From the NCBI GenBank assembly GCA_016987375.1, contig PJRA01000498.1, positions 623,059 through 687,058 on the forward strand: a stretch of 64,000 nt of DNA, read 5' to 3'. The notes beneath the pieces were generated by a model. The model worked only from the letters and a program-made list of their open reading frames with translations. It was not told where the DNA came from and searched no databases. Below, piece after piece: positions 31,787 to 42,800 of this stretch. Position 1 is the stretch's first letter. Each line of letters begins with the position of its first letter. Source of the DNA: Brachionus koreanus. Its lineage: Eukaryota; Rotifera; Eurotatoria; Ploima; Brachionidae. Both the position numbers and the translations under genes were made by a program.

Positions 31787-34301
31787 TTATTTTGATGATT
31801 TTTTTTCAAAATAATTCAATTCTTTCATATCTTCCTCCAAGCTGCTTGATAATTCACCGACTAAAATATCCAAAGCCTTTATTTTAATTAAAAATAGAAT
31901 AAAAGTAAAACTAATTCACATTAGAAACTTACCACATTTGTGAATGAATTAAGATGAAATTTTTTTAAAGGATAATTTTTAGTTGTTTTTTCTTTAATCT
32001 TGCTAACGTCCGTGAGAGTATTTAAGAGAACATCTAGCGCCATTCCATCCATTAATCGGGAAACATCATCATTTTCAGCAACAACTTTGCCATGCTGTGC
32101 TACAGTATCCAACATTCGATCAAGCATTAAATCATTGACCAATTTTTCTTTCGCAACTTTTTTGATTGCATTCGATTCAATCGTTTTTATTTTCTTATTT
32201 CTTTCACTTAAAACCTCCCCAGCTATATCAACTAGCATTTGTTTGAAAACAGGCTCAAAAATTGAATTGTAGACAGGTCTTTCCAAAGTATGGCTATATC
32301 TTTTTTCTTCATTTAGAGTCTTTTGCGCCATATTGCGTACTAGATTGCTAATCTCAGCTTGGTATAAATCCTCAGCAACATCAATTGCATGTTTGTTTGT
32401 TCTTGGGATTGAATTATAATAATCCACTTTTGGTATCTGATTATAAGCATCAATTTTTACGCTTTCTATGTACTCTTCTGCAATGGGATCGAACTGAACG
32501 CGTGATTTTCTAACCGCTTGTGGTTTTGGATAACTGTTCCTATAGTCCAAATCTTCGAGGAATTTTGTGCTAAATAAATCTGTGCCGTCATAGTTTGTGA
32601 CAGATGTTTTCTTTAGGATGTCTTGTGCGTTTTTTACATACTCATCTGATTTTAGCTTATAATTTTCTATTTCGTGATTTCGTAAGGACTTAAAATTAAA
32701 ACTTTAAATAACTATTATTCCTAAATAAAATTCCTTTTTAACTACTTAAATATATTCTAATTGATTTTATTCAAAATAAATGAAAAGTATAAATTTTTTT
32801 TTAAATTAGAAATTTAATTTTTCAAAAATAATAACTTCTTTTTGTCTTTTAATTCTGAATTAAAAAATTATTCAATTCATTATTATTAGAATTCAAAATT
32901 TAGGATAATTTTAATGGTAAAAAAAAAAATTTTTAATTTAAATTTTTTTTTAATTTAAATTGCGTGTTGCTTTTTTCGATTTGCAGCCACTTAAACTGAA
33001 ACACAACTTTGACGTATGACTGAAATACCATCTCGATCATGTTAAGATAATCTTCAATCACATCGCATGCTCCTAAGACATCTTTTAAACCTTGGGTCTT
33101 TATTAAAATCAATTTAGATTTTTGTTTTAATAAAGTATTAAGTCTCGTCAAAAATTTTAATTAAAAAATCAATTTTCTACATTTTTTTAGATCCGATTTC
33201 TTACTCAGAATCAAAAACATTATTTAAATAATTGATTTTTGTATAATGTATAATTTAAGAATGCTTTAATATGATCGAGATGGTGTTTAACTAATACGTC
33301 AAAGTTGTGTTTCAGTTTAAGTGGCTGCAATATCGAACAAGAGAATATAATTGCTACCCCATATCAATATAATCAATTGTCAATTACCTAGGTTCAACTG
33401 CAAGATAATAAACTTCAAGATCAACCCTTTTTTTTCAAATTAAGCGTTATTTAAAAAAATTTAGTTTTTCTTAGCTTTAAACTTCTTCTTTTTTTTTTAA
33501 ATATCAAGATAAAATTTAAATCATATTTTTAAACTTTTTTAAGAAAAATAAATAATTACAGAATCAAATTCGGGCTTGTTATACGGGATTGTAGAGATGT
33601 AATCTAGACGTGGATTATTTGTATTCCAATTAGTAGCCCCATATGTTCTATTCAAACTTGGAACAACAATATAAGGCTTCAAAAATAAAAAATTATTTAG
33701 AGAAAAAAATTTGAACTTTTAATCACTTTTTGATTTTTAACAATAGAGCTATAAGTGGGTAAATAAGGTGAAAGCCTGTCCATTTCATTTGGATTGCTTA
33801 TGTTGTATGTGCCATTTCGAATTCCCCAAGACTCTAAATTGGGCACTGCTTGTTCTCGATATGAAAAATAAGGTGTAGTTATATTTGGCAACGGTTTGAT
33901 ACCATACGGATCGGCCGATGTGTTGTTTCTAAATTGTGTTGGCGAACCCAAAGGAGTAAAATTGCTATTATTGTTGTTTTGTTTTGCAACAATAACTGTT
34001 TTTTGCTTATTGAACCGATCTGAACGGTCCGTATTCAAGCCATTCGATTGTTTTGATTTATTTTGGACAATTCGGTTTGAATGAATGTTAGCATAGGTTG
34101 TTTTTGGATTTAGTTTTCGGTACCGAGAATTCCGATTATATTCCAATCTTTGGAAAAAAAATTTTCAAAATGTTAAGCAAAAAATCATAAATTTTAAATC
34201 TATTTACTAACTAAACAGCCTAAATAATTATTATTTATTAAAAATAAATCATACTGTCTTTGTTTTATGCTCCAGTTTTCCTCGTCTGAATTAGACACCA
34301 T
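31787..34301 (-). CDS. uncharacterised protein, 5 exons, 476 residues
   Basis: Model on the minus strand: exons 34301-34255, 34147-33727, 33676-33560, 32688-31933 and 31876-31787, all phase-consistent. The N-terminal 195 residues are polar and rich in Asn, Tyr and Pro, without obvious structure (KTTYANIHSNRIVQNKS, ITTPYFSYREQAVPNLESWG). Exon 4 is largely helical and Asp/Glu/Lys-rich (AEDLYQAEISNLVRNMAQ, PVFKQMLVDIAGEVLSERNK, DGMALDVLLNTLTDVSK). The last exon gives ALDILVGELSSSLEEDMKEL. No signal peptide or membrane segment is seen. The LVDIAGEVLSE motif resembles LLDIAEEILYQE in the divergent neighbour that starts 286 bp away. Intron 3 (871 bp) carries an inverted-repeat element. The family is not recognised. 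Confidence 0.75.
32981..33330. repeat. inverted repeat with 60-bp arms, in intron 3 of the gene at 31787-34301
   Basis: TTGCAGCCACTTAAACTGAA at 32981 through CTCGATCAT at 33040 is mirrored by ATGATCGAG at 33271 through the complementary end at 33330, with a few mismatches. The loop is about 230 bases of AT-rich DNA. It is probably a MITE or two facing copies of one repeat. Confidence 0.8.
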
Positions 34302-34587
34302 ATCTTTTTAATAAATTCTTTTTTTCAAGTCAATCCTAGGCAAAAAAAATAACAAGTGGCATAAAGTTGCTCAATTCAAAGATTGATTTTAGAAATTTTA
34401 CTTTTCTATTAGTAGCGAAAGTTGTCAATAGAAACCATTTTATTTTTCTTTCTCTTTTTTTTTTTTGAATTGGAAAAAAATTTGAAGTCTAATGAAAGCA
34501 CGTAATTTTATATTTTTTCTTACTTTTTTATGTTATATTTAAATATTCAAAAGCTTTCAAAACTAAAACAATCGTCGGCAACAAACA
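34302..34587. promoter_or_regulatory. divergent intergenic region, putative shared promoter
   Basis: These 286 bases separate the ATG of the minus-strand gene (34301) from the ATG of the plus-strand gene (34588). Such a short gap between two start codons suggests a bidirectional promoter. No clear TATA box or known motif is picked out from the general A/T background, so this is inference from geometry. Confidence 0.4.
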
Positions 34588-35586
34588 ATGGCTTACATAA
34601 ATCGTGAGCTGAGCTTTTCAAGATTGACAAACAAAATCAAATATGTAAATGTCTAAATAAATTAAATTAATACAAATTGGGAAAAAAATTATTAATTTAG
34701 GATGTGGATGAGTACATTTATTACAAGAACAATCCATTTTTTGCTCAGAGTTTTGTAAATTATTTTATAGAAAAATTTCTTGAAGGCCAAATAATACCAG
34801 ACATTCTAATCGAAGTATTTAATGAACTAAAAATCGAAAAAGAAGATGAAGATTTTCAGCTAGTTTCCGAAAATTACATAAAACAAAAGTACATGTATCC
34901 AAGACTAAATTACCAGGCTGATGAAAAGTATTAAGAAAACAAAATTTTTCAAGATTATTTTAAAAAATTAAATTGTTCTTTTTAAAGTCAAGATAGCAAT
35001 TTTCGCAATCTTTATTTGGCACCGACTAAAAAATTTATAAACAATAAAACTTTTCTCAACAAAAGTAATTTAATTTAAAACTTTTTTTTGCTAAGGCCTC
35101 TATAATAAAAAAAATTATATATTTTATTATTTTTGATATTTATGTCTTAGGTCAAGAAATTTATCAAAAACATACTCAAGAAAAATTAAAACAACAAAAA
35201 AATTCGGTATGAACTTTAGAAGTTTTTCTTTTAATTTTTTTTTAAATATAAAATTTAATGGAATAGCAAGAGTATTTACTAGAAAATAAGCCATCAATCT
35301 TACTAGACATTGCTGAAGAAATTCTATATCAAGAAATTAAAGATAATTTGCTTCCTAGAATAGTCAATGAATGTTTGAAAGCTTTGTTTGATGAGCCTAT
35401 TAGCGAAAAAATAAATTACCCACAGTATTACACTACCGATAGTGCTAAAAAGCTTCTTAAATCAACAGAATATGAACAAGAAGAAAAAAATAGGTAAAAT
35501 TTTAGTAAAGAGAAATAAATTTTGCTTTTTATAATTAAATTTATTAACTTTTAAGGTTGTTTAGTAATTTACATTTAGACTTTTAA
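34588..35586 (+). CDS. uncharacterised protein, 6 exons, 224 residues
   Basis: Model: exons 34588-34644, 34701-34927, 34988-35064, 35151-35206, 35267-35493 and 35556-35586. All junctions are GT..AG and phase-consistent, and introns are 56-86 bp. The protein starts MAYINRELSFSRLTNKIKY. It has a conserved-looking block, NPFFAQSFVNYFIEKFLEG then IIPDILIEVFNELK, an acidic linker, and a second helical block, PSILLDIAEEILYQEIKDN then LLPRIVNECLKALFDE. It ends LFSNLHLDF. No signal peptide or membrane segment is seen. The LLDIAEEIL motif resembles one in the divergent neighbour. Helical blocks with short hydrophobic grooves could be docking modules, but that is speculation. The family is not recognised. 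Exon 3 was added because it alone reconciles the phases of exons 2 and 4. Confidence 0.75.
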
Positions 35587-36895
35587 TTTATTATAAAGAA
35601 ATTAGTTTCAAATATATGAATTTTTTTAAAAATAAACTGTAAATTCTTTTTTTAAATTTATCTTGATTCTTGCTTCAGGATAATTTGGTAATAAGCAAAA
35701 GGACGCTTTAAGTTATGACAACAAAAATATTTTTTTGAAACTCAATAATAAAAAAATATATGTATTTATTTAAAATTTGAGATTCTTATTAAAATATAGA
35801 AAATTTAATAGAGTAGTTTAACTGAAAAAAAAATTTTTTTTCATTTTTCAAACTTTATTTAATTACTCAATTGACTTAAAAATAAAGCAAATCTGGTTAT
35901 GATTGTTTATTAAAAACATCAACAAGGATGAATTTGATTTGAAAAACAACGGCAATGTGAAATTTTAGTATAACAAGGAAAAAGTATATAATTTTTTTTC
36001 TAGTAGTGCAAAAATGGTTCTGGAGACAGTACAATGATGTAAAAAATTTGTAGAAAAGAATTCTAAGCTCTGCAAAAACTGTTCAATTTAGTGCAAATTT
36101 TATCTAATGTTTTTTAATGATGTGCATTTTAAAGAAAAATGAAGAGTATTTACTGAATTTAGAATTCGTTTGTACAAACTTGTACAACATTTGTTCTGTT
36201 TACTGAACCATTTTTGCACTACTAGAAAAAAAATTGCCAAAACAACCACTTGAAATACAAACAAGAATCCAAAAAAAAGATTCGGATGATGTAGACAAGT
36301 CAAATTTTTTAGATCGAATGGCTGACTCAATTAAATTTTGCGTTCTTCTCAATAGGTATGGCTGGTTACAAAAATGAAATTTTTATCATAGCAGGCGTTT
36401 TTCAACTTATAACTCCATTCCAAATCCAGAATCAAAACAACTTTTAGAAACGTGAAGAAGTTCTACGAATTCAATCGAATGCTCTTCGAATTGAGCTTAA
36501 CACCCTTAATTGTGCTGAAGACTGACTTGAATAAATGAATTATAAACTAAAATTTTTCATTCTTTTATTTATATTAAATTCTTGAAATTGAATGCTTTCT
36601 TAGATGTTTATTAGACTAAAATTAATTGATATTTGTTTCAGCTAATATGAAAATTTTAGAAAATTTAAAAATTTAAAAATTATTTAAATAAAAGATTTTT
36701 TTAAGAATTAAAAATTTAGAAAAAACATAATTATAATGAAGATATAATTATTTAAACTTTTATCCAACTTTTTTTGAATCTTGGTTGCTTAAATTTTAAG
36801 AAGTCAAGAAAATAAATAATTGATTTTAAAATGAAAGCTTTTTTTATTCTTTATTAACATACCCAATTCCAAAATGTATAATCAAAAAAAAAAAT
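35587..36895. other. intergenic region between two converging genes
   Basis: Holds the MITE at 35990-36235 and a less AT-rich stretch to about 36540 with no convincing frame. The remainder is AT-rich and probably includes both 3' UTRs. Confidence 0.45.
35990..36235. mobile_element. 246-bp MITE with 31-bp perfect terminal inverted repeats
   Basis: AATTTTTTTTCTAGTAGTGC and the next 11 bases (35990-36020) are the exact reverse complement of 36205-36235. The interior has no coding capacity. TSD is unclear. Perfect arms suggest a fairly recent insertion. Confidence 0.85.
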
Positions 36896-39800
36896 CTAAA
36901 AAGAATCTTCAGAATAATAAACATTTTCATCTTTTTTAGTACTAGGCACTACAATTATTTTATTATTTTTAAACATTCGATGAACATTAGGCTTGTACGA
37001 ACTTTCATAACAACTCTTCGAATCAAAACTTATTTCATCGTATTCATTTACATCAGAGCTGCTTGTTTGGCCTTTCAATTGAAATTCAATCTTTCTTGAC
37101 TGTGTATCGAAATCACTTGAATCACAAGATTTTAAATTAACTACATCTATTATTTCTCCAAATGAATTAGAACACTGATTTTTATTTCTCACAATGTAAT
37201 AACCAGAATTTTGATTTCTTCCAAAATTCTGATTATACATTCTGTCATTTGGAGAACAATAACAATAACAGACATCACACATTAAAATTGCATCATCACA
37301 TCCACTCTCTATTCTTTCTGGACAAACAATTCGATTTTTACAGTAGCAGCATTTTCGTTTAGCAGCATAAACACTGGCTTTATTCATTTCACACTCACTC
37401 GATGTAGCTTCCGAGCACGTATTTGATAATTCTGATTCTTGAAACCAATTGAATAAAAATCCTCGATTATTTGGTTGAGCTTTTAAATCCATTTCAAATT
37501 CTTTATCATTTGCCAGAGTAAATGACACTTAAAAAATAAAAATCAGTATAAAATTTTGGCTAAACGAAGCTTATGTCAAAAAAGTTTTTTAATTATTTTT
37601 GAGTATGCAATATTCTGCTGAAGTTTTATGCATTTAGTATTTTGTATAATATGTGACTGAAAATAATTTACAATTTTAAGTTTTCATATTTACAGATTTT
37701 TTGTGCATTATTTCAGAAAATTAAAAAAACTCTTTAGAATTATTTGGTAAATAAAATGAGAATTAAAGACTTTCTGAAATGTTGCACAAAAAATCTAAAA
37801 ATATGAAAACTTAAAATTGTAAAATTATTTTTATTTTTCCGAAAATTTGTTTCTGCATTAATTATTTTTTAAAATTATTTAATTTTTAAGCATAAACTTC
37901 AAAATGGGTAAAATTTAATAAATTTAAATTTATCTACATTCTGTGTTAGGATTAACATGATTTGAAATGCGTTTTAATTCAATTAAATTTTTAGTATTGT
38001 TATAATTTTGGTATGCATGATTTGAAATAAAGCCCTTGTGAGAAATTGCTCTAATATCTTGATGGTTTTCGGTAGCAATATTTTGGCTTAGGTTTGGAAA
38101 GCTCGAAGATCTTAAAAAACCCTGAGGTCCATTTGAATGCTCTAAATTAACCAGACTTTGTGTCATAGCAGGAATTCTTTTTGTGACAAATAGTAAATTC
38201 GATTCATTTGCACCTCTATTTGAATCTTCATAGCCACTTGAAGTGGTTTTAATTTCTTAAAAAAATTTTTAAAAAAATAGTTTTAATTAGCTGCAAAGTT
38301 ACCATTTTTTTGAAAATGAGACCCGGCAAAACCTGTTCCGCTAAGTGCCATATCATCTACAAAATATTTAAAGCTTTTATTCGTCACTACTGCACTTGGA
38401 GGCGCTGCAAAACCCTTTTTTTTCAAAAAATTGTTAAAATGACAAATTTAGATAAAAAAAATTTTTTTTTTAGTTTTTATTAGATTAGCGATTATTACCA
38501 CTTTAGCTTTACGCCTCTTCCAGCAAAGTCCAAATAAAGGACAGCATTTGAGACAACAACAACACAGTAAGAGTAGCCATATTATCCACAATAAAGCAAA
38601 TAAAGCCAATAATAAAAAAAGGACCCAAATAGGCATTCTTGGATGCTTGAAAATTTCCCCTTTTCTTGATTGAGTGTAATATTCACTTGCTAAAGTATCA
38701 AAACTACACTCTTGACATAAATTAGGATTGGTGAGGCCTGCAATTAGTATTAGATTTGTTTGATTCATTGCAGCACATATTCTAGAATGAAACTCATTCA
38801 AAACATCTAGAAAAATTAAAATTTAAAATTCGATTTATCTAATAAATTAAAATTTGATGATACTTAATTTAACATATTTTAGATTAAAATCTGAATTTTT
38901 CTTTTATTTTTTTTTTCTGTAATTAATCAATTTAAATCGTCAGATTTTTTAATTTAGTATTTTTTTAGACCATTTTGAAAAGCAATTTTATTTTTTTATT
39001 AATCCTATATTTTATTATGAATTCATTTTAAAAACGTTCAAATATTATTGAAATAATAATGTGATGAAAAAATTTACCGTTTAGAGAAACTTCTAAAAGC
39101 TATTTTATATAAAATTTCTATTTTAGCACTCAAAAACCGGATGACTTTTTTGACCCTTTTATTTAAATCTTTTTTAATACTTTTTTCAATGAAAATTAAA
39201 TTATTTTATAGAAAAAATTAAATAATTTTATAATATTTTTGATTTAAGATATAATAGAAAAAAAAATTAAAAAAAAATTATTAAATTTATTGAAAAACAA
39301 ATAAAGGAAGTTACAAAAGGGGTTCAAAAGACTCCTCCGGTTTTTGAGTGTTAATAAGATTTTAGACAAGACCAAGCTATGTTTAAAGTATTTAAGTAAA
39401 GCTTCATTTGAACAATGTTCTTTTTTCTATAAAATTTCTATAACTCTTTCTTTCTGGATAAACACTAGTAGGAATATTTGCTCAAAAATTATTTTATTTT
39501 AAAATGAGAATCAATTTTTTTGACAAAATAGATTTTCGAGATTTTTTAAACAATATTAAGTCAACTTAAACTGTTATTATTGTAGATTGAATTGTATATA
39601 GTTTATTAATAAAAATATCGCATCTCTTTGGAAAAAAACTTAAATAAAATTAAAATCGACTCTTATCATAAAAAAACTTTTAAATATTGATGAATATTAC
39701 TTTTAAATGGAACTTATATAAATCTACAATAATTAAACTCCAACACATATCACAATAGAACAGTTAAAATTAAAAAGAAATCCAAACAATACAGATGAAA

Positions 39801-42800
39801 GTGGATAATACTTTATAAAAAACAAAATAACAAGTGATAATTCTGGCGCATTTCAGAAGAAAAAATTTATCAGTATGCATAGAAAAAATTACAAACATAC
39901 TTTATTTGTGCAACACTCTTAACTCTATTCAGAACAGCTTTTTTGAAAAAAAAATTCTAAAAGATCTTTCAAAAAAATTTATGAATACTATTTTTAAATC
40001 CTATTTATTTCTTTATTTTAAAATACGAGATATTTTTATTTCTTCCATTTAAGCTTTACATAATATCTTAATAAACTGAAAAGCGAAAAGAATAATAACA
40101 AAAAGATATTTGAACGAATAGTAAAAATAATCAAGAATTTTTTGGCTATAAATTAAAGAAAAATAAAGATTAAATTACAAAATTTTTTTAAAATTTTTAA
40201 CTTGGTTTCACATTCGATTTGGTCTCCATGTAAGCTTGAAACAAGATAAAAAAAATTTCTTTAAATAGTCAAGTTAAGCCAGTTATGCAAAAAAATACTT
40301 ATTATTTAATAATTAATAATTTAAATGCACACTAAAACAAATAAATATTTAAGTTTGTAAAACTATTCATAGATGGTTTCAAGCTTAAATAAAGGCCGAA
40401 CTTAATGTTCTATAGCTTAGAATTTGTTTTTTTTTGAAAGCTAGTAAATTATGGGGTATAATAAGCAGAGCTCTCCTTTAGGAAATAAGTATTGGTCTGT
40501 GTTTAAGGAAAAGCTGTCAGAACAACTTTAAAAAAATTTTTTATCAGACTTTAAAATTTATCGCAAATTTCTTTTAACTTAAATTTGAACAAAAATTTTA
40601 TTTTATAATTCTGCTTATTAGAAAGTAAAAAATAAAAAATCTAATAAAATTACTTAGAAAATTACTGCAATATGAGTTTATAGCCGCATATACTTCTTTT
40701 TGTGGAACAGGTTGACCATTTTGACCATAGAGAATAAATTCAAATATGCTAACATTTTGACTAGGATGAGTTATATTAAAAAATTGTATCCCATTCGGTT
40801 TGTATAATGGAAATAGATTCGAATTGTTGTTTATACATTGAAGAGAAAAATTTTTTGCATAAAATTGTGAAATTGAAGATGGATCTGACAAAAGAAGAGT
40901 AGAAATCAAATTTTCTAAATTTAATTGTTTTTGCTCGTTCACTACTTGGCTTAAGCCTTCAGTTGAAAATAAATTGCTCATAAACTTTTCATTTTTGTTT
41001 ATTAAATCAAAAGTTGAGTCAGGATTGAAGTCAAGAGGTGTCCAAAGAACATATGATTCAAAACTACCTCCTAGTTCATTTGCAATTAATCTAAGAACTG
41101 TTTCACTTATAGATGTTCGTAATGGAGTCAACATTGAGTTGATATTAAATGGTATTTGCATAGGTATGAACTTGTTCAAATATTTATTCATGTCATACGC
41201 TATAAAATCCAAGTCAAAATTGTCAATTTGATGTGAAAAAATTCCAGGTAAAAATATAGAATTGGCATCGCAATTTAGACCAGAAGCTGGATTAAAGATG
41301 CCCGGCATAAAAATAAACTCACGATCTTGGTTAATCGGATCGATAAAATATTCCGATTTTAAAAATACACCGGGAGTTGGTCTCACAGACAATTCACCAT
41401 CTGAGTCCATATATATTCCAGGTAGTATGTCCAATTTGACCAAATTGTATGCCTTTCCATTAAAGTCAAATAAATCTAAATAAGGATTTTCGGATGAAAC
41501 CAGACTTAGTGCTCGATTTAATTCTAAATATGATTTTATTTTTTCACTATTTGCTCTAAGTGTTTCTAAACTAGCTTTGACTAGAGGCCTCAAATTTGGT
41601 TCATTTTGAAACAAGTTCCAATTTGAATAAGAAAAAAATGAATTTTTAGATGCTTGAATATTCAAGCGCGCATAAATATCATTGATTAGATCAAGATCAG
41701 GATTTTGAGGCAATTTTCCTTGACTAATCAAGCTAGATATTGTCTCAGAAAGTATTTTATCTATTCTAGCTCGCATTAAAGTTTCTTGTATATTCAAAGG
41801 CAAATCAGATGTGAAAGTATTGACCCGATTTCTCAACGAGTTCAATACATCAGGCATGCTTATAGATGGATTTAGAATGGCCAAAGGTCCTTTTGGAATG
41901 GTGTTATAATTATTAAATGAAAAGTGCATGAATGTATTGTCGCGTATAAAACTCTGAATTCCAGTGAGAACATTTGGATTAGTAATGTCCAAGTTAGTGT
42001 TCGGTTTAAAGTCCGAAAAAATGCTTTCATCAAATGTTAGATAGTTCAAACTTGACTTTAAAAGAGCACTTTCTTTTTCAAGACAAATGTGATCTGATAC
42101 TGAGTTGTTGAATAGTGGATAGCATAATTCGCTTTCTATTTGGCATCTATCAACTGGAGTCATTGAAGCTGCCATGGTAACACATTGTAATGTCGTGAAC
42201 TCACAATTTAGTCCGATTATTGAATCACGTTCACATTCACATGTATAAGATGCATATTTGTTTTGCTGATTTAAAGGCTTTCTAATTGCGTTGGTTAAAC
42301 TAAAACTGTCTTTTTGGCATTTGCTGGTGTTAGGATTACATGATGGTATCACGGAATCGGGATGACATTGATTAGGTTTTGTGTTAACAACTGGTGTTCG
42401 ACACTTGAAGCCTGTGTATTCACTGTCGCATATACAAACACCTATTGTACTAATATCATCCTTCGTTAGTTTAATTTCATCTAGCTCGTCAATAAATTGG
42501 TTAGAGCTGGAGCGTAATCCGTGAACAATTCGATAGTATTTTAGCAATAAGGCTAAGTCTTTGTTGGACACAAATTGAAGTCGTCTCAACAAAAGCTCTA
42601 AATCAAAATTAGACAGCTGTTTTTCGTTCTTTAAATTTGATAATTGCATACAAACATTTGGACCAGACTCATTTTCATTGCAATCTGTGTCAGAATTACA
42701 CTCTAGCATTGATTCCTAAAATTTTTTTGCAATTATTTCTATTAAGTTTAAAAGTTCTTGAAAAAAAATCAAATGTAACATTAATCTTTAAGGAATATTT

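Noticed and set aside
36100..36330. 76-codon minus-strand frame with a hydrophobic stretch
   Set aside because: It crosses the right end of a MITE and has no start context or similarity.
39834..40052. 72-codon plus-strand frame
   Set aside because: It lies within a receptor intron, is AT-driven in composition and shows no domain.
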